Notes under the pieces: model-generated | What the model saw: only the letters and a program-made list of their open reading frames with translations | The model's database searches: none | What the model was told of the DNA's origin: nothing | From: Lepus europaeus | Lineage: Eukaryota; Chordata; Mammalia; Lagomorpha; Leporidae | Length of the DNA: 64,000 nt | Direction: 5' to 3' | Assembly (NCBI RefSeq): GCF_033115175.1 | Contig: NC_084837.1 | Location: 21,700,266 to 21,764,265 of the forward strand | Part shown: piece by piece, positions 26,152-40,371 of the stretch | Position numbering within the stretch: position 1 is the stretch's first letter | How the letters are laid out: the number at the start of each line of letters is the position of its first letter | Program-made: the position numbers and the translations under genes

Positions 26152-29100
26152 GACAGGCAGAGTGGACAGTGAGAGAGAGAGACAGAGAGAAAGGTCTTCC
26201 TTTGCCGTTGGTTCACCCTCTAATGGCCGCCGCGGTAGCGCGCTGCGGCCGGCGCACCGCGCTGTTCCGATGGCAGGAGCCAGGTGCTTATCCTGGTCTC
26301 CCCTGGGGTGCAGAGCCCAAACACTTGGGCCATCCTCCACTGCACTCCCTGGCCACAGCAGAGAGCTGGCCTGGAAGAGGGGCAACCGGGACAGGATCGG
26401 TGCCCCGACCGGGACTAGAACCCGGTGTGCCGGCGCCGCAAGGCGGAGGATTAGCCTGTTGAGCCACGGCGCTGGCCTCAGTAGCTTTTTATTACAGTTG
26501 TTTCTGTTGCGTGCTGATAGGAATTCTGATTGCTACATTACTTGTTTTTAAAAATGTGGTCAAGAGCAGGTGTTAAAGAAGATACATAAATACAAGCAGA
26601 TGCTTGAATTTTAATTGGCAGGAATTTTGCATATAAATGAAGCAGAATTTGATTCTGAACTTCTTGATTCCAATCATCAGGTATTAATTCAAGAATGGAA
26701 AATTCCATTAGCTATTAAATAGCTGAAGAAAACATTCCATTTATATAATGTATGCATACACACACACACACAATCATAGATATTTTTCTCAATGTCATCG
26801 TAGAACCATACAACGTGAGGCAAGAGAAAAAAGTTGTAAACAGAAGTAGATAGGAGGGGTCAGTGCTGTGGCATAGTGGGTAAAGCTGCCACCTGCAGTG
26901 CCGGCATCCCATATGGGCGCCAGTTCAAGTCCCAGCTGCTCTACTTCCAATCCAGCTCTCTGCTATGGCCTGGGAAAGCAGTGGAGGATGGCCCAAGTCC
27001 TTGGGCCCCTGCACCGGCATGGGAAATCCAGAAGAAGCTCCTGGCTCCTGGCTTTGGATCGGCGCAGCTCCTGCCATTGTGGGCAACTGAGGAGTGAACC
27101 AGCAGATGGAAGACTCTCTTTCTCTCCTCCTCTCTCTGTGTAACTCTGAATTTCAAGAAAAACAAATAAATCTTTAAAAAAAAAAAAAAAAGAAGTAGAT
27201 AGGAAAGAGTAAACTAGAAAAAGCTCCTGAAAAAAAGTGGAAAAAGAAAACCCCCAAAATAATCTCTTAATATTCTTGTATTACTGGAAGATATATGGAA
27301 AGATGTATGAATAAGGCTATTAACTATAGCACTAGTTATCATAGCAAAATGCTGGAATGAACCCAAATGACTAGGAAGAGGAGATGAAATGAGTACTATG
27401 CAGCTATTAAAAAAGCGTGAGCCAAGGTAGGCATCTGGTAAGCAGTTAAGATATCCCCTGGGATGCATGCATCCTATACTGGAGTACCTGGATCTGAGTC
27501 CAGTCTCTGCTTCTGATTCTAGCTCCCTGCTAACACACACTCTGGAAGGCAATAGATGATGCTTCAAGTAGCAGGTTCCTGCCACCCATGTGGCAGACCA
27601 GGATGGAGTTTCTGGCTCCTTGCTTTGGCCTGATTTAGTTCTAGCTGTTATGGGTACCTGGGGGAATGAACTAGCAGACAGAAGATTTCTCTCGCTCTCT
27701 TTCTCTCCATCTCTCCCTTTCCTTCTCAAATTAATTAAAATCCATAAACAGGGGCCGGCGCTGTGACACAGCAGGTTAAGCCTCCACCTGCAGTGCCAGC
27801 ATCTCATATGGAGGTCAGTTCATGTCCCGGCTGCTCCTCTTCTGCTCTCTGTTATGGCCTGGGAAAGCAGTAGAGGACAGCCCAAGTGCTTGGGCCCCTG
27901 CACCCACATAGGAGACTTGGGAGAAACTCCTTGCTTCTGGCTTCAGATCAGTCCAGCTCTGGCTGTTGTGGCCATTTGGGGAGTGAACCAGCAGATGGAA
28001 GATCTCTCTCTCTCTCTCTGCCTCTCTGTAACTCTACCTTTCAAATAAATAAATCTTTTTTCAAAAAAAGAAACCAACTCGCAGAACACATAAAACTACT
28101 GAATTAATTTGCCAACAGAAAAGAATCGGAGTTCCAGAGGTCAGCACTGTGTTTACAGACTTTGCAGGCTTGACTAAAAAGGGGAGAGCATCAGAGACCA
28201 CTATCCCTAGAAAGTAACAAAATGTTAATATGTCTCTGAAATTAATATTAGAAATTAGTGAAAAAGAACCATTGAATCTACGAAATTCTACTTTCACAAA
28301 CTCTCCCATTACCTAAAGGGAGAAGAGAATGTATTGATTGACCCTACCAGAAGTTGCTTCAAATAGTCCCATGCAAAACTACTCTTTTTAGTTTTCCTCC
28401 AGCCTCCTGCAATGAAAGTTCTCATTTTCATATTTTCTTAGTCTGAAAATTCAGTGCTCACACCAAACCATCTTTCTTCAATAGCAGTAGCAGAATTGAA
28501 ACAGTTGTAAACCAGGACATTTGGAATCAAAATTAAGTGAAGCAGCCTGAGTGGATTTCGCTCAACCTGTCCTTGCCCTGCTGCAAGGGCAAAGAAAGCA
28601 AAGGTAACAGACACTGTGCAAAGGTAAGCACTATGTGTCAAATGTGTTGAGCCATTTAAAAAGAGAGAGAAACAACAGAGCACAATCTAGAGGATTCTAG
28701 ATTCTAGAATCTAGAGGAAGAATCCAGAGAGGAAATGACTTAAAAGGAGCCCAAGAATGAAGACCATCAAGCCCGAGTACTGGGAGATGGAAATCCAGGT
28801 TGTACACTGGAAAGGCGATTCACAAACTACTCCAAAATACCAGTGTGTTTTCCTACGTGGCCCTCTTGCTTTATGTTAGCTCTTACCATGGTGATCAAGC
28901 TAAAATACAGGGAACTGTTTACAAAAGGACAATGGAATTCCTGAACCAAATTAATTCAACACATCTAATGTGTGTAACTGAGGACCTGCTTTCGGCATCA
29001 CTAACGCCTCTATACTGGGAACACAGAAACACAAATCTAAATACAACATCAGTTCACAATGACCATAAATGCCAACAACCCAGCCCTAGCAAACTCAGCT

Positions 29101-32100
29101 AAATGACTAAGAGCAAAACAGATTCTCTGATTCACTGTCAAGTTAAATCAGGTTTTCAGATGCTCTTTCTTATTCCTCTATTTTGTGTCAGACACTTTGA
29201 ATACAATGGTGGAAAAATTCTGGATTTTTAATCTATCTGCATATAAAAAAAATAATTGTTTAAATGTCTCAACTATTGTCACAATATTATTTCACTGTTC
29301 TACATGCACATCTTTAAAAAGTTATTTATTTGAAAGACAAAAGTGATAGAGAGAGAGGGAAAGACACAGAGAGAGGACTTGTATCTACAGGTTCACTGCC
29401 CCAATGGCCACAATGGCTGGGGCTGGGCCAGGCAGAAACCAGCAGCCAAGAGCTTCTTTGAGGTCACCCACATGGGTACAGGGGCCCAAGCACAAACTAC
29501 TTACTGCATCTCTCACTGCTTTCCCAGGAGCATTAGAAGCTAGATATGAAGCAGAACAGCCAGGTCTCTAACTGGAGCCCGTATGGGATGCTGGCATTGC
29601 AGCGGCAGCTGAACCTGCTACACCACAACCACAGCCCCAGCCGCAGATAAATAAATAAATACATGTATATGTATATATATGTATGTATACCTGCAATGTG
29701 AACAAGAGTAAAGGGGACAGGTGTCAGCCTAAAATCTTTAAAGGACTACAAAACTGGACCTAGAACTGCCTCCTCTGTTACCTCTGCTGAATTGTCACAA
29801 AAACACTTCAATGTCCCAAAGTGCAAAACTCAATTCATTCCCTCTCTTCCAAAACCTGCTGCTCCTCCTGGTCTCCTTATCTCAGCAAAGGGATCTGCCT
29901 GTGGAGGAGCCGAGTAAAGAAGCTCAGGTCTTCCGAGACACCTCTCCCTCACCTGTCCTACCCTGTGTTTAATCTGCACAAGCTACTATTGCTTCTCCAG
30001 TGTGCTTACTACCTATCTCTCAGCCATCACCGGACTTGGTTCACATCCCTCTTCTCCCTACAATTTTCCATAAACCAAGAAGTAAACACCTACTTATCTC
30101 TCAAGATGCTCTACTCAAAAATAATTAATTAATTTACAAAAGGGGCTGTCACGGCAGGTTAAGGTGTTGTAACTCTTGCACCAGATACCAGCCGGTCGGA
30201 ATCCTGGCTGCTCCATTTCCAACCCAGTTTCCTGCTAACACATCCCATGGGGGAGACCAAGACAGTGTTCCTGGCTCCTAGCTTTGGCCTGACCCAGACC
30301 AGCTATTTGGGGAATAACCAACAAATGGAAGAGTGCTCTGTCACTGTGCCTTTCAAATAAATAAGTCTTTTTAAAATATAAAAATTAGGAGCAGGCGCTG
30401 TGGTGCAGCGGGTGAAAGCCCTGGCCTGAAGTGCCAGCATCCCATATGGGTGCCGATTCAAGACCCGGCTGCTCCTCTTCCAATCCAGCTCTCTGCTGTG
30501 GCCTGAGAAAGCAGTAGAAGATGGCCCAAATCCTTGGGCCCCTGCACCCATGTGGGAGACCCAGAAGAAGCTCCTGGCTCCTGGCTTTGGATAGATGCAG
30601 CTCTAGCCATTGCGGCCATCTGGGGAGTGAACCAGCAGATGGAAGACCTCTCCTCTCTCTTTGTCTCTCCTTCTCTGTGTAACTCTGTCTTTCAAATAAA
30701 TAAAATAAATCTTTAAAAAGAAAAAATAAAAAAAAGTAAGAAATAAGAAAAAGAAAAATAAGAAAGACTTAGCATATGCTTCTTAATGACGCTTTTCCAG
30801 AACGTCTCAGCACCTTAATAATGTAACCATTTCTTTCTTTATAATTCACTCTGGCGGCTCCCAGGTGGTCCTGCAGAAAATTTATTCTTCCAAGTAAACA
30901 ATTAAAGTACAGAGATAAACACCTGCCACCTACGATTACCATCTACAAAAGATACCATCCTATAGCAAAACAATCTATAGCAAAATACCATGATTTCAGA
31001 TTAAGAGACAGCTGTTCTTCAGAGACTTTCCACCGCCTGCATTTAGTCCTAGCACCCCATTTCTCACTGTACTGGAGACCAAGGAAAACAGCAGTGTCCA
31101 GAGAGACTTCTCTCATCCACTCCTGGAATATTTTGTTTTTCTCCTTTGTGTACATAACTGTCTCTATTTACTAGCTGATAAATTCCTTGGGAGCAAAGTT
31201 TTGTGAATTCTTAATCTTTGTGTCTATAATATGCAGTCCAGTACCTGGAATAAAATACATGCCAATAAATGTTAGTTAAAAGACCTACTGAAGAAGAAGC
31301 CATAGAGAAAGAAAATAAAGGCAAAAAGAAGGGCTATAGTGAGAAAAAAGCTTTGGGAAACAGTCACCAACTTGTAATGGAAGCTGAAGATGGATTAGTG
31401 ATCTCTAAGCCAAAAGGATTCTTGACTTGTCTCATTTGCTTTTTGAAAACTCTTGTGCTGAACTGGGTCTCTTCTGAGTTTCTCAGAATTACTGGCACAT
31501 CCCAGCCAAACCTGGAGAAAGGCAAAAACAAAATAAAACATTAATTTGTAACAAATGTTGAAGCTTTACTCCATATGTAGAGTAGTCATTAGACATTCCT
31601 TACCGTAAATGTCAGAAAAAACGGCCAAGTAACTCAATCTACATTCTTTTGCAGGATTCGTCTAGAATTAAGGGAGCAGTCCCATGAAATTGCAAGACCA
31701 CTGGTCAGCTGGCTGAACTGAACATGCTCTTGAAAACAGGCAGATGATTAACCTACTACACCACAGCACTGGCTCCAATTTTATTGAATTTTTTGAAAAG
31801 TACACATAACAAATATATATCCCATAGACATACTACTCAAAATGATCTTTGGAACAAGAGAATTTTTAGGATGCCAAATATAACCATACATTTATATATT
31901 TTCTACTTTAAAATTTCATGTAAGATAACCCTGACAATGCACACTGAACAGACCTCAAAGGGAAAATGAAAGGGACTAAACTTGATTCTCAGTAAAATTA
32001 AAAACTAGCTGTTTACTGAATTTAAATAAAATAACCTAAAATGAATGCACACAGGTTAAAGTAGGAGACTTCAGTTAAATATGGAACACTCAGAGCTGGC

Positions 32101-35100
32101 GTCATGGCTCACTTGGTTAATCCTCCGCCTGCGGCGCAGGCATCCCATATGGGCGCCGGGTTCTAGTCCCGGTTGCTGCTCTTCCAGTCCAGCTCTCTGC
32201 TATGGCATGGGAGTGCAGTGGAGGATGGCCCAGATGCTTGGGTCCTGCACCTGCATGGGAGACCAGGAGGAAGCACCTGGCTCCTGGCTTCAGATCGGCA
32301 TAGCGCCAGCCGTGGCGGCCATTTGGGGGGTGAACCAACGGAAGGAAGACCTTTCTGTCTGTTTCTCTTTCTCACTAACTCTATCTGTCAAATAAATAAA
32401 TAAGGAACACTTAGGTTCACATTTGATAATGTTTACTTCTTCCAAACACAACAAAATGATCAACAAAAATATAAAAAGAGAAGTAAAAAAGACACTGCTG
32501 AAATGAGTAAACAAACTGGCATGTCTGTATGTAAACAAAGGAGTAGTAGCACACAGCACTGAAAAGGAAAAACTTACTGCAGCAGCCACATGGATAAATC
32601 TCAAAAACACGCTGTGCAACCCTTATATAAAAGAGTACATGATGTACGATTCTGTTATAAGGAATTTGAGACAGGCAAACTAATCTTTAAAAACAAAAAA
32701 ACACAGCGAGACAGAACAACGGTTGCTTCCGGAAGCGCAGGAGTAGGCATTGAGGGCATGGGTATAAGTTTACTTCCCTCATGGATGGTAATGTTCTGTA
32801 TCTTGATAAAGGCTTGAGCTGTATAGGTGAAGTGCTTCAAAAGCACAGGCAAATGGTACATTCACAGTCTGCACATTTCAGTGTCTGTAGATACCACCTC
32901 AAAAGCAGAACTCTGGCTAACGGGATGTAATGCTTTAGTGCTTACGGATGAAGAGCTCAGCCTACTCTGAAGCCCAGCCTGGACTGAGGAGCACACACAA
33001 GGATGGGTGTATGGACAGATACGTGGTAAAGAAGTCACAGCAAAATGCTGATGGCAAAATGCAAGTGATGGGCAAACGTGAGGTCACTGTGCACTTCTCT
33101 CCAGGATTCTCTGATTAAAATCTTCTATAATAAAATCTTGGAAAAAGAGAAGACCTAGCTGGATTTAAGGACAAATACCTTTATGAGACTAAAAGGGAAA
33201 GAACAGAGTAATAAGTAAGGCTCATGATATGGTTCACTGGGTTCTGAGTCTGGTGGCAGGCAATGGCCACTAAGTCTTTGTTTAGTAAGGAGACTGACAC
33301 GGGTTGTCCGCTCAAGACAAGGGCCATGGCCTGGTCTGCAACTTGAAACCAGGAGCTGGGATAGGCCAGTATCCACATGGGACAGAACTGTCACTCTTAT
33401 GTGGTCCTGGACCAGGAGCCTAGGAATCTGGGTGTTGATGATCCCAAAATGGCTCAACCGTGAGGGTGAGGACAAAAGGGAAAAAGAACACAACAAAACA
33501 GAAAAACCTTCCACTAAAATTTAAGGTTACAAACTAAAACTTGAACACATACAAACAAATCTAATGCGGGAAGATAGCCAATAAAAGTAAAAAATGTAAC
33601 AAAAATTTCACTCTAGAACAGTTGGATAAGACCATCCTGACACTGCCTAGTAAACACTCTCACAGATCATAATGTTTCTAAGTAACTTAACTGTGACTGA
33701 GAACCAAAGCTTGAGATATTTATAGGAATATGAAAATAGCCAGCATCCAATAACATAACATTTACAGTGTTTAGAATCCAATTAAAAAATTGACAGGCCT
33801 GCAAAGAAATCTAAGACACAGTGCCCACAATGAAGAGGAATTACTCTGTATAAAGCCAAAAAATTATACATGTCCTAGAATTAGCAAAGAAAGACATCAA
33901 AACACTTGCTATATTTCATATATTTAAAAAAGTAAGTAGGGGCCGGTGCCGTGGCTTAACAGGCTAATCCTTCGCCTTGCAGCGCCGGCACACCGGGTTC
34001 TAGTCCTGGTTGAGGCGCCGGATTCTATCCCGCTTGCCCCTCTTCCAGGCCAGCTCTCTGCTATGGCCCGGGAAGGCAGTGGAGGATGGCCCAAGTCCTT
34101 GGGCCCTGCACCCGCAAGGGAGACCAGGAGAAGCACCTGGCTCCTGGCTTCGGATCAGCACAATGCGCCATCTGCAGCGGCCATTGGAGGGTGAACCAAC
34201 GGCAAAAAGGAAGACCTTTCTCTCTGTCTCTCTCTCTCACTATCCACTCTGCCTGTCAAAAAAAAAAAAAAAAAAAAGCCGGCGCCGCGGCTCACTAGGC
34301 TAATCCTCCGCCTTGCGGCGCCGGCACACCGGGTTCTTGTCCCAGTCGGGGCACCGATCCTGTCCCGGTTGCCCCTCTTCCAGGCCAGCTCTCTGCTGTG
34401 GCCAGGGAGTGCAGTGGAGGATGGCCCAAGTCCTTGGGCCCTGCACCCCATGGGAGACCAGGAGAAGCACCTGGCTCCTGCCATCAGAACAGCACGGTGC
34501 GCCGGCCGCAGCGCGTCTACCGTGGCGGCCATTGGAGGGTGAACCAACGGCAAAAAGGAAGACCTTTCTCTCTGTCTCTCTCTACTGTCCACTCTGCCTG
34601 TCAAAAAAATAAAAAAAATAAAAAAAATAAAAGTAAGTAGGGGCCAGCACTGTGGCACAGTAGGCTAAGCCTCTGCCTGTGGCCGCCAGCATCCCATATT
34701 AGTGCTGGTTCATGGCTCAGCTGCTCCACTTCCGGTCCAGCTCTCTGCTATGGCCTGGGAAAGCAGTGGAGGATGGCCCCAGTCCTTGGGCCCCTGCACC
34801 CACAGGGGAAACAGGAAAGAAGCCTTTGGCTCCTGGCTTTGGATTAGCCCAGCTCCAGCCATTGTGGCCATTTGGGGAGTGAATCAGCCGAAGGAAGACC
34901 TTTCTCTCTTGTCTCTCCCTCTGTCTATAACTCTACCTCTTAAATAAATAAATAAAATCTTAAAAATGTAAGTAAAGATTTAGCATATGACAGACATGGA
35001 AGATATAAATAAGGTGAAGACCCATTTCTAGAAATGAAAAACACACAGGATAGGAATAATTGCCGATTAGACACTACAGGACAAAAGATTAGTAAACTTG

Positions 35101-38100
35101 AAGACAACACAATAAAAAGTATCCAAAATGAAACATAAAGAGGGAAAAAGAAGAAAAAACAAAAATCAGAAAACATCAGTGGCCCAAAGCACAGCTTCAA
35201 GCAGTTGCCATACACAAAACACTCTGTCTGCAGAGTGGCAGAGGACAGATAAAGAACTGAAACACATAATAACCAACGATTTCCCAAATCTGTTGAAAAA
35301 GAGAAATTCACAGACCAAGAATCTCAATGAACCCCATGCACAAGAAGCAAATAAAATTACACTAAGGCACAAATAACCAACTGATTAAACCTAAGTAATG
35401 CAGAGAAAAATCTTAGAAGTAGCCAGTAAGAAAAGATACACTACATACAGAAAAAGACAGACAAAGATGACAGTACTGGGGCCGGCGCTAAGGCACCGGC
35501 ATCTCATGTGGGTGCCAGTTCTGGTCCTGGCTGCTCCTCTTCCAATCCAGCTCTCTGCTATGGCCTGGAAAAACAGTAGAAGATAGCTGGCGCCGTGGCT
35601 CAACAGGCCAATCCTCCGCCTTGCGGCGCCAGCACACCAGGTTCTAGTCCCGGTTGGGGCGCCGGATTCTGTCCCGGTTGCTCCTCTTCCAGGCCAGCTC
35701 TCTGCTATGGCCCGGGAAGGCAGTGGAGGATGGCCCAAGTGCTTGGGCCCTGCACCCCATGGGAGACCAGGATAAGTACCTGGCTCCTGCCTTCGGATCA
35801 GCGCGGTGCACCGGCCGCGGCGGCCATTGGAGGGTGAACCAACGGCAAAGGAAGACCTTTCTCTCTGTTTCTCTCTCTCTCTATCCACTCTGCCTGTCAA
35901 AAAAATAAAAATAAAAACTTTTAAAAAAAAAAAAAGAAAAACAGTAGAAGATGGCCCAAGACCTTGGGCTCCTGCACCCACAAGGAAGACCCGGAGGAAG
36001 CTCCTGGCTCCTGGCTTCGGTTTGGCACAGCTCCAGCTGTTGTGACCATCTGGGAAGTGAACCAGTGGATGGAGGGCCTCTCTCTCTCTCTCCTCTCTCT
36101 CTCTCTCATTCCTGTGTAACTATGACTTTCAAATAAATAAATAAATCTTTAAAAAAAAAAAAAAGATGACAGTATTTATTATCAGAAGTAATGAAAGTCA
36201 GCATATCTTCAAAAAGCAAAAAGGAAAAATAACATCCAATCCGTATTTTGCAAAAAGCAGAAACAAGAAATATTTAAAGCAGTCTTCTGAAAGGAATGAA
36301 AATGATACCAAATGGAAATCTGGGTTGATAAAAAGAAATGAGTAACACTGAAATGGTAACTCTGTAGGGAAATAAGTTTTCCTTATTTAAATCTCTTTAT
36401 TACTTGAGAGGTATACTACAGATCCTAGAGCAATGACTAAAAAATATTATTGCTAATAAACCAACAAAGCCACTAAAATGAAATCACGGGGCCGACACTC
36501 TGGCATAACAGGTAAAGCCGCCTGCTGCAGTACCAGCATCCTATGTGGGCGCTGGTTTGAGTCCTGGCTGCTCCACTTCTGGTCCAGCTCCCTGCTGGCA
36601 TGCCTGGAAGAGCAATGGAAGATGGCCCAAGTCCTTGGGCCCCTGCACCTGTGTGGGAGACCCAGAGGAAGCTCCTGGTTCCTGTTTTCAGATCAGCCCA
36701 GCTCCAGCCTTTGCGGCCATCTGCGGTGTGAACCAGAGGATGGAAGACCTCTCACTCTTTCTCTGCCTCTGCCTCTCTGTAACTCTGCCTTTAAATAAAT
36801 TAATAAATCTTTTTAAAAAATAGAATCAGATAAAATACTTTAACATTAAAGGAAGGCTGAACTCAAGGGAGAAAGAACAATGTACAGATAGGGCAAACAG
36901 CAGCAAAATGGTAGCTTTCAACTTTATCACATTAATAATCAGATCAAATGTAATTTGTTTAAACTCCCCAATTAAAAGACAAGGATTATCAGACTGGATA
37001 AAAATCTAAGATGTGTGGCCGGCGCTGTGGTGTAGCGAGTAAAGGCGCCACCTGCAGTGCCAGCATCCTATATGGGCGACAGTTCAAGTCCCAGCTGCTC
37101 CACTTCTGATCCAACTCTCTGTTAAGGCCTGGGAAAGCAGCGGAAGATGCTCCAAGTACTTGAGCCGCTGAACCCATGTGGGAGACCTGGAGGAAACTAT
37201 ATGCTGCAAACAACAAAATTATCTTAAACCTAAAGACAAAAATAGTTTACAAATAAAAGGATGGAAAAATGTATACCTGCCAACACTAATCAAAAGAAAG
37301 CTGGAATGGCTATATTAATATCAAAGTAGATCTCAAAAGATTTTTAAAAAGTCTTTTTAAATTAAAAAAAACAATTATTTGAGAGAGAGAGAGAGAGCTC
37401 TCCAATATGTTGGCCCACTCCCCAAATACTGGCAATAGCCAGGATTGGGCCAGGCCAAAGCTAAGAGCCAAGAACTCAAACCAATTTCCCACCTGGGTAG
37501 CAAGAACCCAAGTACTTTGACATCACCTCTGCCTCCCAGATTTGCACCAGTAGAAAGACAATGTCGGGAGTGGGGAGTGGAGTCAGGAATCAAAGCCAGG
37601 CACTCCAACATGGGAAACAGCACCACAACCAGCTACACAACTGCTAGGCCAAAAATCACTCTTCAGAGCAAACACGTTTACCATGCCATGCATTTCCCAT
37701 GGAGCTGGCATCGTGGCACTGCTGGTAATGCTGCCACTGACATCCCATATTGGCACCCCTTCTAGTCCTGGCTGCTGCCCTTCTGATCCAGCTCCCTGCT
37801 GATGGCTAAGAAAGCACAAAATGGCCCAAGTGCTTGAGCCCCTGCACCCACATGGGAGACCGGGAAGAAGCTCCTGGCTCTGGCTTTGGTCTGGCCTAGC
37901 CCTGGCTGTTGAGGCAATGTGAGGAGTGAACCAGCAGATGAAGACCTCTGCCTGTCTCTCTCCCTCTCTCTCTGTAACTCTGCCTTTAAATAAATAAAAT
38001 AAACTTAAGAGAGAAAGAGAGAAAAGGAGGGATGGAGTGAAAGAAAGAGAGAAAGGAAGAAAGAAAGAGGAAGGAGGGAAGGAAGGAAGGAAGAGAGGGA

Positions 38101-40331
38101 GGGAGGGAAGAGAAAAGAGAAGAAAGAAAATAAATCTAAAAAGAAATAAAGAGGGGCAGGTGGCACTGTGGCATAGGTTAAACATCCACCTGTTGTGCCA
38201 GCATCTCATGCGGGTGCAGTTCAAGTCCCGGGTGCTCCACTTCTGGTCCAGTTCCCTCTTAATGCACCTGAGAAAGCAGTAGAGAATGTCCCAAGTCCTT
38301 GGGCCCTTGCACCTGTGTGGGAGACCCTGAAGAAGCCCCTAGCTCCTTACTTTGGATTGGCCCAGCTCTAGCCCTTGCAGCCATTTTGGGAGTGAACCAG
38401 TGGATGGAAGACCTCTCTGTCTGTCTCTACTTCTGTCTGTAACTCTGTCTCTCAAGTAAATAAATCTTAAAAAAAAAAAGAAGGCCGGTGCCATGGCTCA
38501 CTAGGCTAATCCTCTGCCTGGGTTCTAGTCCCGGTTGCTCCTCTTCCAGTCCAGCTCTCTGCTGTGGCCCGGTAGGGCAGTGGAGGATGGCCTAGGTCCT
38601 TGGACCCTGCACCCACATGGGAGACCAGGAGGAAGCACCTGGCCCCCAGCTTTGGATCAGCGCAGTGTGCCGGCCGTAGCGGCCACTTGGGGGGTAAACC
38701 AACGGAAAAAGGAAGACCTTTCTCTCTCTAACTCTGCCTGTCAAGAAAAAAAAAAGAAAGAAAGAACAAAGAAAAAAATTCTACTTCCCATTATCAAGGA
38801 GCTAAATAAATAACCAAACCAATGCCCCAGTCCTGTCTCTGAGGATTCTGTCTCCCCGTGCCCCGTTCCCCTGTTCTCCACCCCAGGATCTCATTCTTAG
38901 CAATAATAATATTTTTATCAGTCAAAAGACTGAAATCAAACCAGTTATTTCAACAGGAAGAACTTAATATTAAAAATGTTAAGCAGATGATGAACTGAAA
39001 GGGCAAAGGGGCCCTGGAGAACAAAGCAGCCGCGACAGCAGGGAGCAGCTCTCTGCTGGGACAAGGAGGCACTGCAGAACTCAGAGCCCTACTGCGCCTC
39101 AGAAATCCCCAGGAGGGGACGCAGATCAGAGGAAAGAATACAGGTGTCCTCCAGGAGGCTGCTTCCAGGAGCGGAAAACCACAAAGCCGGAGGCCGGAGT
39201 GGACCTCTCCGGCCGTGCTAAGATGGCCAAGAACATGCAGCCAACAGGCGGCAGGGAGGCCCCTCGTGCTCTTCTAGCCTTCTAGATGCCTGTCTCACAG
39301 AAGCCAAACAAGGGGCACGGTGGATTAGCGTTCATCTGCCCCAGGTCCCCAAAGCAGAGGGCAGGAGGGTGGTGTGAGGCTGAGAACAGCAGTGTACGGA
39401 CCTGCAGCCAAGAGGAGGCAGGGGGTGGCTGCCGGCAGCGCCCCCATCGCCTGAACGCAGGAAGGATGGATGTGGCATGTGGGGCTCTTTGTGCACAATG
39501 ACCGGCCCGTGCTACTGGAGCTCACGGAACACCACACAGTCAAGAAGAAACGCCATGCTGGCTTCCAGGCGCAGGAGTCTCTGCTGTGATTGTGATCCCG
39601 CCCCCTCTGCCCTCCCGCGAGATGAGGCAGACACAGAGAGCAGTGGGGAGAAGCAGTGGGAAAGAAATCACCCACAGCCATGACGGAGCAACCACAACAG
39701 AGAAACAGATGACCAAGACGGGTTATATTTGGGGAGGTTAAAAAAACTGACAAGGGTTGAAGAGCACGGGCGACTGATTTGTTTACCCTTCTGGCTGGGT
39801 ACCATTAGATGTCTTTGTGAGATGCAGAGGACGTCCAAGTTTTCCTCTTTCTACTCAATAAATGTGTGGTCTCGGCTTAGATTTGCAAATAAACACAGTA
39901 AATAAGTTCCCCTATGTGGGCAGAGCTAACCCAGATGGGAAGAGCGGTTGGAATTATGCTCAAAATGACTCTTTAGGCTCAAATCAGGATGCACTTTCCT
40001 GGTCTTCCGGCCTCAGAAGTGCTTTGCCCAGTCTTCCAAAAATGCTACAATGACCTGGACTTCCACCTTTGCAAAAATTATACCCACGGGGCCGGCGCTG
40101 TGGCATAGTGAGTAAGGCCGCGGCCTGCAGCGCCAGCATCCTGCATGGATGCTGGTCTGAGTCCCGGCCGCTCCACTTCTGATCCAGCTCTCTGCTATGG
40201 CTGGGAAAGCAGAAGAAGATGGCCCAAATCCTTGGGCCCCTGCACTGGCATGAGACCCAGAAGTTCCTGGCTTCAGATTGGCCCAGCTCCGGCCATTGCA
40301 GCCATCTGGGGAGTGAACCAACGGATGGAAG

Positions 40332-40371
<40 letters not shown>

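Larger units (their letters stand above)
33541..37350 (+). mobile_element. Old L1 5' half shredded by SINEs
   Basis: L1-like pieces at 33541-33924, 34977-35475, 36175-36486, 36823-37015 and 37196-37350 appear in 5'-to-3' order (5' UTR, ORF1 area, early ORF2: AATTAAAAGACAAGGATTATC, then CTAATCAAAAGAAAGCTGGA). The gaps are C-SINEs. Confidence 0.65.

Noticed and set aside
27214-27807. 197-codon minus-strand open frame
   Set aside because: Composed of C-SINE antisense plus L1 remnants, with no splice signals.
33939-34629. Tandem array that could suggest a segmental duplication or CRISPR-like repeat
   Set aside because: Units are 340-bp SINEs with poly-A tails and target duplications, which explains them by retroposition.
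39286-39753. GC-rich block as a possible hidden gene in CGRRF1 intron 1
   Set aside because: Open frames on both strands are short, lack splice context and match nothing I recognise.
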